From Methylacidimicrobium tartarophylax (lineage in GTDB: Bacteria; Verrucomicrobiota; Verrucomicrobiia; Methylacidiphilales; Methylacidiphilaceae), in assembly GCF_902143375.2 (NCBI RefSeq), contig NZ_CABFVA020000021.1:1-60344 (forward strand): 60,344 nucleotides of DNA, given 5' to 3'. Positions 1 through 11,329 of the stretch are shown piece after piece. The notes under the pieces are model-generated. The model was not told the DNA's origin. It was given only the letters and a program-made list of their open reading frames with translations, and did not search any database. A program made the translations under genes and the position numbers. How positions within the stretch are numbered: the first letter of the stretch is position 1; every line of letters starts with the position of its first letter.

Positions 1-1242
1 GGTTTCGAAGTCGATCGTCACGCCAAACGGTGTACCCACCTCGTCCATACGGCGATAGCGGCGGCCGATAGCACCGCTCTCATCGTAGAAAATCCGCAGC
101 TGCATCCGCAAGAGGTCGGCGACCTCCCGGGCCTTTCGGACCAGCTCCTCGTTGTTCTTGAGGAGCGGGAAGACGCCGGCCTTGATCGGCGCCACGCGAG
201 GAGAAAGATGGAGGACGACCCGTTTTTCCACCTTCCCTCCCTCGGCAACCACATCCTCCTCGTCATAAGCCTCGCAGAGAATCGCCAGGAACGTTCGATC
301 GACTCCTCCGCTCGGTTCGATCACATGGGGGACAAATTTCTGCCCGGTCTCCTCGTCGAAATATTCGAGAGGCTTGCCGCTGGCGACTCCATGTTGGCGC
401 AAGTCGAAATCGGTCCGGTACGCGACCCCTTCGAGTTCCTGGCGCCCAAAGGGAAACGTGTACTCCAAATCATAGGTCTTTTCCGAGTAGAAGGCTCTCT
501 CGCCCTCGGGGACGTCCCGCACATGAATCTGCTGCCGCGGGAGCCCGATCGACTCGTACCAGGCCAGTCGGGCCTCCTTCCACTTCTCCAGCTCTTCGAG
601 ACCGGTCCCCGGACGAATGAAATACTCCACCTCCATCTGCTCGAACTCCCGCGAACGGAAGAGGAAATTTCGCGGATTCACCTCATTGCGAAACGATTTT
701 CCAATTTGCGCGATGCCGAACGGGATCTTCTTGCGTGAGGTCTCGAGCACGTTACGGAACTGAACGAACATCGCTTGTGCCGTTTCCGGACGGAGATAGG
801 TCAGCGCGCTCTCCTCTTCCAAGGGACCGACATAGGTCCGGAAAAGGAGGTTGAATCTCCTCGGCTCCGTCATCTCCCCGCCGCATTCTCCTGGATGCTT
901 GGACGGTTTTTGGGGGCAGCGGGCATCGGCCATCTGATCGACACGAAAGCGCGCCTTGCACCTCTTGCAGTCGACCAGCCAATCGACGAACTGCTCCTCA
1001 TGCGTGCTCGCTTTCCAGACTGCCCGGTTCATGAGAATCGAACCATCGAGACCCACGATATCGTCGCGCAACTGGGTCATCGAACGCCACCAGAGCTCCT
1101 TGATATTTCTCTTGAGCTCCACTCCCATGGGGCCGAAGTCCCAGAGGCCGTTCAGCCCCCCGTAAATTTCGGAGGAGGGATAGACGAAACCGCGACGTTT
1201 ACACAGAGCAACAAGCTTTTCCATTAAGGGTTCTTCTGTCAT
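1..1242 (-). CDS. glyS: Glycine--tRNA ligase, single-chain type (3' part cut off)
   Basis: This gene charges tRNA-Gly with glycine in the cytoplasm. The translation from the ATG at 1242 starts MTEEPLMEKLVALCKRRG and continues with the eukaryote/archaeal-like alpha2 GlyRS pattern: SSEIYGGLNGLWDFGPMG, then the motif 2 region FRNEVNPRNFLFRSREFEQ, and later EPSGGVDRTFLAIL. An insertion with a CKRC...C..C-type cysteine cluster lies near residues 90-120, as in this family. About 414 codons are visible. The gene runs off the left edge after ...GVTIDFET, so the end of the catalytic core and the anticodon-binding domain are missing only because of the window border. It is divergent from the AsmA-like gene, with 45 bp between the starts. 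A second in-frame ATG at codon 7 is possible. Confidence 0.93.
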   Translation of the reverse strand, partial: MTEEPLMEKLVALCKRRGFVYPSSEIYGGLNGLWDFGPMGVELKRNIKELWWRSMTQLRDDIVGLDGSILMNRAVWKASTHEEQFVDWLVDCKRCKARFRVDQMADARCPQKPSKHPGECGGEMTEPRRFNLLFRTYVGPLEEESALTYLRPETAQAMFVQFRNVLETSRKKIPFGIAQIGKSFRNEVNPRNFLFRSREFEQMEVEYFIRPGTGLEELEKWKEARLAWYESIGLPRQQIHVRDVPEGERAFYSEKTYDLEYTFPFGRQELEGVAYRTDFDLRQHGVASGKPLEYFDEETGQKFVPHVIEPSGGVDRTFLAILCEAYDEEDVVAEGGKVEKRVVLHLSPRVAPIKAGVFPLLKNNEELVRKAREVADLLRMQLRIFYDESGAIGRRYRRMDEVGTPFGVTIDFET

Positions 1243-1287
1243 AAGAAAAACGAACCGACACGCAGCCGCGAGAGCAGTTACCAGTCC

Positions 1288-3705
1288 ATGTCACGAAGGC
1301 TAAAGATCAGGAAGCAGCAACCCCCCTCTCGAAAATCGGTCCTGCGGCTCCTTTCCGGTTTTGCCGCCCGAATCGCCAGCCACTTTATTCTTGCCGCAGT
1401 TGGGCTGCTTTCGGCGCTTCTCATCGCCGCCTTTCTCCTATTACGGTTCCACGGAGTTCCCACGCAAATCAAAAACGTCCTTCTGGCGGAACTCGAGTCG
1501 CGCGACATCACGATCTCCGTAGGCCATCTCTCTCTCGATCCGTTGGGCCATCTCATCGCCAGCCGGGTCGCCGTCTTCCGCAACCGGGATCGGCAGGATG
1601 TCTGGCTGCAGATTGATCGCGTACGCCTCTCCGTCGCCTGGCTTGCCTGGTGGAAAGGCAAGCCTTGGATCAAGAGTGCCTCCGTTCATAACGCCACGAT
1701 CTACCTCCCGATCACCCCGCAGAGCGAAGTCGAGCTTTCCCAAGTTTCCGCCCGGGTCAACTTTGTCCCGGGCGCCCTTGAGGTGCTGCACGCGAGCGCC
1801 CGCGTCCTCAATTTCGAGCTCCTGCTCAAAGGGCGCATCCTGCTCAATGGCTACCCCTCCTTCCCCGCTCCCTTTCCCGAAAAGCAGGAGACGACAGACC
1901 TCCTTTGGCATCGCATCCTCGCGACGGTGGATGAGATCGAGACCGAGCGGCCGATCCCCGTCGAGGTCGACCTCTCCCTGGCCACCAAGGACCCTGCGGA
2001 AGCCAGCATCCATTGCAGGATCCTCTCTTCTCCGCTTTCCTGGCGGGAAATTCCCCTGGGGCGCCTATCGGGAGATCTGCGGCTGGCCGGACACATCCTC
2101 CACCTGGAAGAACTGCACTTAGGATTTCCCAGGGGCGAGATCTCGCTTTGGGGAGAGGCCGATCTGCCGCAACAGACCGGTTTCGTCGAATTTCTCAGCA
2201 ATGCCGATCCCACCGTACTCCGTCCTTCGCTGCCGGACAAGGTTGCCGCCGTTATCCAAGACCTCCATTTTCTCGATCTCCCCAGTCTGAGCGGGCGGCT
2301 GACCACCAAATGGGGATCGACCGGGAGCTTCCTCCGTGTCTCCGCCGACCTCCATTGGCATCACTTCCGCTATCGGAGCCACCCGTTCGACGAGCTTTCG
2401 GTTCCTGTCGCTTTCGACGGCGCGCGACTCTTCGTCCCCGAAGCAAAGCTCCGTTCCCCCACGGGAAAGGTTGATGCGGAATTCCTCTACGAGATTTCCC
2501 CGCCCAAGCTGCGCCTCAAGGCCGAGTCTACTATCGATCCGACTCTCTTCCTCGGGGTGGCCGGCCCCGCCGCCGACCGCTTCCTCGAATCGCTTTCCTT
2601 CCCCAAGGAGCCCCCCTGGGCACGAGGAGAGATTACGGGCGGAAGCCTGTCTTCTCCGCAGAATTGGTCGGTAAAGGGTAGCTTTTTAGCGAAGAACTGC
2701 TCCTACCGGGGAGTCGCGGTTCGCTCGGTGCAATCCGATATCGGATTTCAAGACCTCACCCTCCATTTCTCTCATTTCAAGGCCATCCGCCCCGAGGGAA
2801 CGGTCTCGGGGAACTTCGAGAACGACTTCAGCCATAAGATCGTGACCGTTCACGATCTATCCTCTGCAGTTGACGTGATCGCCTGCGCACCGGCTCTGGG
2901 AGATAAGTTTCCGGCCTATGTGCAACCCTACCGTTTTGAGAGCCCCCCCCGACTCGAGGTGAGCGGGCGGGTCGACCTCAACGAAGGAAGCAAGAATCCG
3001 GTCAGCGACCTTAGGGTCGAGGTCCAGTCGGATTCCGTGCTCAACTACGTTCTCTTTGAGCGGAATTTTCCCATCGCTTCTCCGAAGGGTCGCATCCTTC
3101 TCCGCCGCAATGAACTCACGGTGCAGGTCGACCAATCCTCCCTTTTCGAAGGACCCCTTCATGGAATCTTTCAGGTGACGCTTCGACCGCCACCCGCAGG
3201 CTCCCCCTTTCACTGCGTGTTTGACCTCGACCATGGCAACTTTCACAAGCTCATGTCGGGTCTCTACCATGTCGAGACCTGCTCCGGCCCCCTGAAATTC
3301 CATCTCAACTTATCCGGCTTCGTCGGCAATCTCCCCTCGCTGACCGGTGATGGCGATTTTGACGTCCAGGACGGCTACATTCTCTCAATCCCCTTCCTAG
3401 GAGGTCTCTCCACCAACATGAGCACAATCATTCCGGATTTCGCCATGGCCAAAGCCGATCAGGCACACGCCCACTTTGTCGTGGGAAACGGCGAAGTCTC
3501 CACGCAGCAGTTCAACATCGCCAGCGTTGCCTTCACGATCATCGGCAAAGGGAACTACAATTTCCTGCACGACAACCTGGAAGCGGATGCGCGGGTCAAC
3601 ATTCGCGGCCCCGTAGGGGCTGTTTTCTTCCCGATCAGCAAACTCTTCGAATATCATGGCTCGGGTAAGCTTGCCGCGCCCAACTGGAAGCCGCGCAATT
3701 TTTAA
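1288..3705 (+). CDS. AsmA/TamB-like envelope protein
   Basis: The 805-residue protein has a basic N-terminus followed by one strong membrane segment at about residues 30-52, then a long periplasmic, beta-rich region. The arrangement (single N-terminal anchor, repeated short beta strands, and a C-terminal stretch with GDGDFDVQDGYI, IPDFAMAKADQAHAHF and a final FEYHGSGKLAAPNWKPRNF) matches the AsmA-like/DUF3971 family. These proteins are thought to work in outer-membrane lipid transport or biogenesis, so a Gram-negative envelope is implied. No catalytic motif is visible. It lies 86 bp upstream of valS on the same strand and is divergent from glyS. The family-level call is fairly safe; the exact role is inference. 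Confidence 0.7.
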   Translation: MSRRLKIRKQQPPSRKSVLRLLSGFAARIASHFILAAVGLLSALLIAAFLLLRFHGVPTQIKNVLLAELESRDITISVGHLSLDPLGHLIASRVAVFRNRDRQDVWLQIDRVRLSVAWLAWWKGKPWIKSASVHNATIYLPITPQSEVELSQVSARVNFVPGALEVLHASARVLNFELLLKGRILLNGYPSFPAPFPEKQETTDLLWHRILATVDEIETERPIPVEVDLSLATKDPAEASIHCRILSSPLSWREIPLGRLSGDLRLAGHILHLEELHLGFPRGEISLWGEADLPQQTGFVEFLSNADPTVLRPSLPDKVAAVIQDLHFLDLPSLSGRLTTKWGSTGSFLRVSADLHWHHFRYRSHPFDELSVPVAFDGARLFVPEAKLRSPTGKVDAEFLYEISPPKLRLKAESTIDPTLFLGVAGPAADRFLESLSFPKEPPWARGEITGGSLSSPQNWSVKGSFLAKNCSYRGVAVRSVQSDIGFQDLTLHFSHFKAIRPEGTVSGNFENDFSHKIVTVHDLSSAVDVIACAPALGDKFPAYVQPYRFESPPRLEVSGRVDLNEGSKNPVSDLRVEVQSDSVLNYVLFERNFPIASPKGRILLRRNELTVQVDQSSLFEGPLHGIFQVTLRPPPAGSPFHCVFDLDHGNFHKLMSGLYHVETCSGPLKFHLNLSGFVGNLPSLTGDGDFDVQDGYILSIPFLGGLSTNMSTIIPDFAMAKADQAHAHFVVGNGEVSTQQFNIASVAFTIIGKGNYNFLHDNLEADARVNIRGPVGAVFFPISKLFEYHGSGKLAAPNWKPRNF

Positions 3706-3791
3706 CCGTTTAACCGGCTTCGAAGCTTTTTAACCGGCTCGGGAGTTCGTCCACGCTGGCCAAAGCAGCCGGCAGACGATATAGGGAAAAG

Positions 3792-6422
3792 ATGTCCGAC
3801 CTTTCGAAAACGTACGAGCCGAAAGCCGTTGCCGAACTGCTCTACGCTCGGTGGCTCGGCGACGAAAACTATCGTGCGGACCCGGCCTCATCCAAGCCCG
3901 CATTTTCGATCGTCATGCCGCCTCCCAACATCACGGGGGTGCTGACTCTCGGCCATGTCCTGAACAACGCCATTCAGGACGTCCTCGCCCGCAAGGCTCG
4001 CTTAGAAGGGTATGAGGTGCTCTGGCTCCCAGGGACAGATCATGCCGGCTTAGCAACGGAGATGGTGGTGGAGCGCTCGCTCCGAAAGCAGAGGGGAATC
4101 GGCCGCAGAGATCTGGGCCGGGAGAAATTCCTCACGCTTGTGCGGGAGTGGAGGGAAACCCATGGCCGGATCATTGTTGAGCAGCTCAAGAAGCTCGGGA
4201 GTTCGGCCGACTGGTCTCGGGAACGCTTCACGATGGATGCGGACTATTCGCGGGCGGTTCAAAGAACCTTCGTTGCTCTCTACCGAGAGGGGCTCATCTA
4301 CCGGGGCAGGCGGATGGTCAACTGGTGTCCCGCTTCCTTGACGGCCCTCTCCGACGAGGAAGTCCTTCCGCGGGAAGAGCAGTCGAGTCTCTACTTCGTC
4401 CGCTATCCGATCGAGGGAGAGCCAGGCTCCTTTCTTACCGTCGCCACCACGCGTCCGGAGACCATTCCCGGAGACACGGGCCTTGCGGTGCATCCCGAAG
4501 ACGACCGGTATCGAAAATGGATCGGCCGGCGGGCCATCCGGCCATTCCCCCGGGGCCCGATTCCGATCCTGACGGATCCGGCGGTCGATCCCGCCTTCGG
4601 CACCGGCGTCCTCAAGATCACTCCGGCTCACGACAAGCTCGACTTCGAAATCGGGCAGCGGCACGACTTGCCCATCGTCGACATCCTGCACCCGGACGGC
4701 CGGATCCACTGCCCCGCCGTTCCTGCGCTCGACGGCCTCGACCGCTTCGAGGCACGGAAAAAGGCGGCTTCCCTCCTCGAGGAAGAAGGGCTGCTCGCTA
4801 AAGTCGAGCCTTACCTCCATACGGTGGGGGTGAGCGAGCGCGCAAACGTGCCGATCGAGCCACGCCTTTCCGAGCAATGGTTCCTCCGTTACCCAAAAGT
4901 CGAGGAAGCGCTCCGCGTCGTTCGGGAAGGCCGGGTCCGGTTCTTCCCCGAACATTGGGAAAAAGTCTACGAACATTGGATCGAGAACATTCAGGACTGG
5001 TGCATCTCCCGCCAGGTCTGGTGGGGACACCGCATCCCTGTCTGGTGGAGAGAGGGCTCGCATCGCTGCCAGATGGAATCACCCGGTCCCGACTGGGTTC
5101 AGGATCCCGACACGCTCGATACTTGGTTCTCTTCCTGGCTCTGGGCGTTCGAAACGATGGACCCTGCTACCCGGCAAAAGTTCTATCCCACCTCGGTCCT
5201 GGTGACCGGTCCCGACATCATCTTCCTTTGGGTGGCTCGCATGATCATTGCGGGCTTGGAGTTTCGGCCCGGCCACGGCCCGAGCGCAGAGGAGAACATC
5301 CCCTTTCGCGCCGTCTACTTCACGGGGCTGATCCGTGATCGATTGGGCAGAAAGATGTCCAAGTCCTTGGGCAATTCCCCGGACCCCTTGGCGCTGATCG
5401 AGAAATATGGAGCGGACGGGCTCCGTTTCGGACTTTTGCGAATCGCCCCTCAGGGCCAGGACATTCGCTTCGACGAGAAGCAGATCGAAGAGGGCCGAAA
5501 CTTTTGCAACAAGCTCTGGAATGCCTGCCGCTTCCGAGTCCGCTTCGGCCGGCTTTCTGCGAACGCGCGCCCCTGGGAGAATCCTCTTTCCCCGTTTGCC
5601 GTGGAGATGCTCTCCAGTTTGAGCCAAACCGGCAGCCGGCTTGAGACGGCTTTCGCCGCGTACGAATTCAGCGAGGCCGCCGGACTGCTTTACAGTTTTG
5701 TCTGGAACGACTTTTGCGCCTGCTTCCTCGAGGCGGCCAAGGTGGATCTTGCCCAAGAAGGGAGCCCAACCGCCTTGGGGACTCTCGCTTCCTTCGATTA
5801 CGCCCTCTCCTGGATCCTTCGACTGCTCCACCCTTTTTGCCCCTTCGTGACCGAAGAACTCTGGAGTCACCTCGAGCTCGGCCCTTCGACCATCCAGTTT
5901 GCGGGCTGGTTCACCGCCGCAGAAGCGCGGAAGCTCGACGAGCGGCTGGGTGAACGGAAAGAGACCGCTCTCCAAGCGCGGGCGATCTATCAGGCGGCCG
6001 AGCGCGGCCGTCATCTCCGTTCCACCTATGGCATCCCTTCCAATCGGAAGGTGCCCTTTCTCCTCCGAGCCGAAGAACCCCTGGCGAAGGCCGAGAGGAA
6101 CGTGCTTTGCGCGCTGGCGAACGCAAGCGAAATCACCGATGTCGATGGTCCGCCACCCAAGGCTCCCATGGTCCTGACCGTCCTGGGAGAGCTCTACTTG
6201 CCTTTGGAGGGACTTCTCGATCTCGAGGTCGAGCGGAAGCGGCTGACGAGCGAAAAGGAGAAGATCTCCCGCAACTGGAAAGCGATCCAAGAACGGTTGG
6301 AGAATCCGGCGGTCTCCGCTCGGGTTCCTGCGGAAAAGCTCGAAGCCTGGAAAGAGCAGGCGGTGCAACTCGAAACGGCGATCCACCGCCTCGAAGCTCA
6401 GTTGAGCGAACTCTCGGAATAG
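3792..6422 (+). CDS. valS: Valine--tRNA ligase
   Basis: This is a full-length class I valyl-tRNA synthetase of 876 residues. It shows the N-terminal PPPNITGVLTLGHVLNN signature, the DHAGLATEMVVE segment, the editing (CP1) domain with TVATTRPETIPGDTG, the WCISRQVWWGHRIPVW motif, the KMSKS loop (GRKMSKSLGNSPDP) and an anticodon-binding domain. The last 60 or so residues form the charged C-terminal coiled-coil arm typical of ValS. The first histidine of the HIGH motif is replaced by threonine (TLGH). The gene is convergent with recA, with 29 bp between the ends. Confidence 0.97.
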   Translation: MSDLSKTYEPKAVAELLYARWLGDENYRADPASSKPAFSIVMPPPNITGVLTLGHVLNNAIQDVLARKARLEGYEVLWLPGTDHAGLATEMVVERSLRKQRGIGRRDLGREKFLTLVREWRETHGRIIVEQLKKLGSSADWSRERFTMDADYSRAVQRTFVALYREGLIYRGRRMVNWCPASLTALSDEEVLPREEQSSLYFVRYPIEGEPGSFLTVATTRPETIPGDTGLAVHPEDDRYRKWIGRRAIRPFPRGPIPILTDPAVDPAFGTGVLKITPAHDKLDFEIGQRHDLPIVDILHPDGRIHCPAVPALDGLDRFEARKKAASLLEEEGLLAKVEPYLHTVGVSERANVPIEPRLSEQWFLRYPKVEEALRVVREGRVRFFPEHWEKVYEHWIENIQDWCISRQVWWGHRIPVWWREGSHRCQMESPGPDWVQDPDTLDTWFSSWLWAFETMDPATRQKFYPTSVLVTGPDIIFLWVARMIIAGLEFRPGHGPSAEENIPFRAVYFTGLIRDRLGRKMSKSLGNSPDPLALIEKYGADGLRFGLLRIAPQGQDIRFDEKQIEEGRNFCNKLWNACRFRVRFGRLSANARPWENPLSPFAVEMLSSLSQTGSRLETAFAAYEFSEAAGLLYSFVWNDFCACFLEAAKVDLAQEGSPTALGTLASFDYALSWILRLLHPFCPFVTEELWSHLELGPSTIQFAGWFTAAEARKLDERLGERKETALQARAIYQAAERGRHLRSTYGIPSNRKVPFLLRAEEPLAKAERNVLCALANASEITDVDGPPPKAPMVLTVLGELYLPLEGLLDLEVERKRLTSEKEKISRNWKAIQERLENPAVSARVPAEKLEAWKEQAVQLETAIHRLEAQLSELSE

Positions 6423-6437
6423 GCGAGGCGGCTCGCC
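6422..6437. terminator. Hairpin between convergent valS and recA
   Basis: A perfect 6-bp stem (GGCGAG / CTCGCC) with loop GCGG begins on the last base of the valS stop codon. No clear T-run follows on either strand, so it is only a candidate bidirectional terminator or transcript 3' end. Confidence 0.3.
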
Positions 6438-6451
6438 CGCTGATGTCCGGT

Positions 6452-7513
6452 TTACGAGGCTGCGGAAGAGGCTGCAGGCTTTTCCGCCGGCTTGACCGGC
6501 TCGCCGTTACCGACACCGAAAACCTTCGCACGAGCAGCCGCCTCGATGCGGGCTGCGAGTTCCCGATTGGTCTTGATCGCCTGGACGGCCGCTTCCCTTC
6601 CCTGACCGATCTGCGTCCCCTCGAAGTAGATCCAGGCGCCACGCTTGTCCAAGATCCTCTGGTCGATGCCAAGGTCGATGAGTGATCCCTCTCGGGAGAT
6701 CCCCTCGTTATACAGGATGTCGAACTCGCACTCGGTAAAGGGAGGAGCGATCTTGTTCTTCACTACCTTCATCTTCGTCCGGTTTCCGTAGACCGTTCCA
6801 TCGCCGCTCTTCAGCTGTCCGATCCGACGCACGTCGACACGAAGCGAAGCGTAGAATTTGAGAGCCCTTCCGCCCGGAGTGGTCTCGGGATTCCCGAACA
6901 TAACCCCGATCTTCTCTCGGAGCTGATTGGTGAAGATACAGATCGTCTTTGCCTTGCTGATCAGGGCGGTCAACTTCCGCAAAGCGCTGCTCATCAATCG
7001 CGCCTGTGCACCGACGGTAACGTCTCCGATCTGCCCCTCCAGCTCGGCTCGCGTAGCAAGGGCGGCCACCGAGTCGACCACGATGACATCCACCGCATTG
7101 GAGCGGATCAAGGTCTCCGCGATGGTGAGTGCTTCTTCTCCGCAGTCAGGCTGAGAGATCAACAGTTCGGACATGTTGACGCCCAGGCGCTGCGCATACT
7201 GGGGATCGAGCGCATGCTCCACGTCGATGATGACCCCGACTCCGCCCAGCTTCTGCGCCTGAGCCACGATGGTGAGAGCGAGGGTCGTCTTTCCCGACGA
7301 CTCCGGACCGAAAATTTCGACGACGCGACCTCTCGGGAAGCCCCCTGCCCCGAGCGCCCGATCGATCACCAAGCATCCGGTAGGAATGACTTCGATCTGC
7401 AGACGGGCCCGATCATCGCCCAGACGCAGAATGGCCCCCTCGCCATATTCCTTCGAGATCGTCTGGAGCGCCAGATCGAGATTCTTATCCTGTCGCCGCG
7501 CCTTCGCATCCAT
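6452..7513 (-). CDS. recA: Recombinase RecA
   Basis: RecA binds single-stranded DNA, catalyses strand exchange and activates LexA cleavage. The 353-residue protein carries Walker [11 protein letters not shown], the segment [22 protein letters not shown] (shown here as 7513-side middle region), the [17 protein letters not shown] stretch, [23 protein letters not shown] and a C-terminal acidic/alanine-rich tail. The ATG at 7513 gives [11 protein letters not shown], the usual RecA N-terminus; an extension to 7582 would add 23 unrelated residues. An imperfect inverted repeat GGAA-N2-TTCC lies upstream at 7567-7576 and could be an SOS-type operator, but that is untested. The gene lies downstream of rpoD on the same strand. 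Confidence 0.97.
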   Translation of the reverse strand: MDAKARRQDKNLDLALQTISKEYGEGAILRLGDDRARLQIEVIPTGCLVIDRALGAGGFPRGRVVEIFGPESSGKTTLALTIVAQAQKLGGVGVIIDVEHALDPQYAQRLGVNMSELLISQPDCGEEALTIAETLIRSNAVDVIVVDSVAALATRAELEGQIGDVTVGAQARLMSSALRKLTALISKAKTICIFTNQLREKIGVMFGNPETTPGGRALKFYASLRVDVRRIGQLKSGDGTVYGNRTKMKVVKNKIAPPFTECEFDILYNEGISREGSLIDLGIDQRILDKRGAWIYFEGTQIGQGREAAVQAIKTNRELAARIEAAARAKVFGVGNGEPVKPAEKPAASSAAS

Positions 7514-7595
7514 CTTTTCGGATTCCACAAAACACCTTCTTCCCGCAGTCAGTCCCTTGCCAAGAGGGAATGTTCCGCACACAACTCCGGAAAAT

Positions 7596-9464
<1,869 letters not shown>

Positions 9465-9527
9465 GCTCGACTCGTTGCGGGGTTTCGACAACTACAAAAA
9501 GGCCAAGGAAAGACAAAGTGAAGAAGG

Positions 9528-11276
9528 TTAATCGAGACTCTTCCGCAAGTCAACGAGTTCCCTCAGCGCGGCTTGCGCCTCCAGGGTTACTCCTCCGGCA
9601 CGGACCCGCTCCTCGAGAAGGCGCATACGCTTCTGCTTCCAGAAAACTTCGAGACGGCGGCAGAGCGTTACCCACCGCTCTTCCGGAACAATCGAAAGAT
9701 CGACGGGGGGAGGACGAAGCAACAGCCCGGTAACATAACCTCGTTCTTCTTCGGAAAGGATCGGAAAGAGAGTCTCCGGATCCGAACCCGACACCAGAAT
9801 CTTCCGCACCAGCCCTCCCTCCTCGCTCTCCTCCAACCACCGGAGATCGAGTTCCGCACGCGCTCTCTCCAAGATCGCCGGCACTTCGCAGAGCAGCCAG
9901 ATGAGTTCCGTCAGAACCGCATTCCGCTGCACGGGCGGAGCGCTTGACGGCATCCCGTGTTCCTTGCCTGTCGTTCCTGTTCTCCGAATCGCCTCCTCTA
10001 GCGAGCTGCGCGAAACACCCAGGCGAACCGCCACATCCAGGACGACGGCCTCCCGACCGATCGGATCGGGGATCTTGGCGAGCCAGACGGCCATCGATTG
10101 GACCGCTTGGCTTCGTCCTCTGGGATGAGTCAGGTCGTTTTGGCGAGCGGCCTGATCCAGAAGGTGGGAAAGATAAGCGGGCGCCCGCTGCAAGGTCTCC
10201 CGAAAGCTCGCGATTGCCGCCTCGCCCCCTCGAAGGAAGCTGTCCGGATCTTCCCCAGCCGGAAGCGAAGCAACACGGACATCGAGTCCCGCTTCCGTCA
10301 GAATGGCTAATCCCCGTACCGCAGCGCTCTCCCCGGCCCGATCGGCGTCAAAACAGACGATCACCTCCTCGGCAAACCTGCGCAAAAGCCGCGCGTGGTG
10401 CTCCGTGAGCGCCGTCCCCTGCACGGCAACGACGTTACCGAAGCCGGCGGCATGGCAGCGGATCAGATCCATCGGCCCTTCGCAGAGAATCCCTCTCCCC
10501 TCCTGGGCGATCGCCCGCTTGGCTCGATCCATTCCCAAGAGAATCCTTCCTTTCGAAAAAATCGGGGTCTCGGGAGAATTGAGATACTTGGGAGCCGCTT
10601 CTTCGGATCCCACGCTCCGGCCGCTGAAGCCGACAATCCTCCCCGCCTCATCGGCGATCGGGATGATCAGCCGGTCGCGAAACCGGTCGTAGGGCCGAGC
10701 CTTTTCTCCGAGAACCACAAGTCCGGCCTCCACCAGAAACTCTACGGAATAGCCGTGCGCGGCACCCCATCGGAGAACGCCATCCCATCGATTCGGGGCA
10801 TATCCCATTCCGAATGTCTCCGCGATCTCTCTCGCGATGGCACGGGACTCCAGATAGCGGCGGCAGAGCTCTCCTTCCGGCGCCTTCCACAAGAGCTCGC
10901 GCCACCAGTCCGCGACGGCTTGGTGGAGGGAGAAGAGACGCTCGCGCGCCGAGGGCGCACCCGCCTCCTTCCGAAAGCTCGCGGGCATCTCCATGCGGGC
11001 CCGCTCGGCCAACAGGCGCAGGGCTCCCAGGAAGTCGAGCCGTTCGTATTGCATCACGAAGTCGAACACGCTTCCCCCGTAGCCGCTACTGAAACACTTG
11101 AATACCTGCTTCTGAGGATCGACAAAGAAAGAAGGCGTCCGCTCCGAATTGAATGGAGAGAGAGCCTTGTATTTGGAGCCCGCTCGCTTTAGAGGAACAT
11201 AATTGCCGATGACCTCCACAATGTCGCTCGCGGCACGGATCGCTTCCACGAACTCTCGGAACGCCGGCGTCCCCAT
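9528..11276 (-). CDS. dnaG: DNA primase
   Basis: This 582-residue primase makes RNA primers at the replication fork. The N-terminal domain aligns with the CHC2 zinc ribbon (TPSFFVDPQKQVFKCFSSG), but three of the four metal ligands are gone: the first Cys is Ser, the His is Asn and the last Cys is Ser. The catalytic core and TOPRIM domain are intact, with FGMGYAPNRWDGVL, GRIVGFSGRSV, PKYLNSPETPIFSKG, EGPMDLIRCHAAG and the acidic VICFDADRAG motif. A helical C-terminal region, expected to contact DnaB, follows. It is the first gene of a dnaG-rpoD-recA block and is divergent from the DUF362 gene. Confidence 0.95.
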   Translation of the reverse strand: MGTPAFREFVEAIRAASDIVEVIGNYVPLKRAGSKYKALSPFNSERTPSFFVDPQKQVFKCFSSGYGGSVFDFVMQYERLDFLGALRLLAERARMEMPASFRKEAGAPSARERLFSLHQAVADWWRELLWKAPEGELCRRYLESRAIAREIAETFGMGYAPNRWDGVLRWGAAHGYSVEFLVEAGLVVLGEKARPYDRFRDRLIIPIADEAGRIVGFSGRSVGSEEAAPKYLNSPETPIFSKGRILLGMDRAKRAIAQEGRGILCEGPMDLIRCHAAGFGNVVAVQGTALTEHHARLLRRFAEEVIVCFDADRAGESAAVRGLAILTEAGLDVRVASLPAGEDPDSFLRGGEAAIASFRETLQRAPAYLSHLLDQAARQNDLTHPRGRSQAVQSMAVWLAKIPDPIGREAVVLDVAVRLGVSRSSLEEAIRRTGTTGKEHGMPSSAPPVQRNAVLTELIWLLCEVPAILERARAELDLRWLEESEEGGLVRKILVSGSDPETLFPILSEEERGYVTGLLLRPPPVDLSIVPEERWVTLCRRLEVFWKQKRMRLLEERVRAGGVTLEAQAALRELVDLRKSLD

Positions 11277-11329
11277 TCCGCTGGAATAAATCCACTATCG
11301 TGGTGAAACGCAAGGCATACCCGAAACCC

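Noticed and set aside
3701-3739. Three TTTAACCG direct repeats with a GCTTCGAAGC palindrome and T5 between the AsmA-like gene and valS
   Set aside because: The palindrome allows only a 3-4 bp stem, too weak for a terminator, and the short direct repeats are most likely a slippage duplication.
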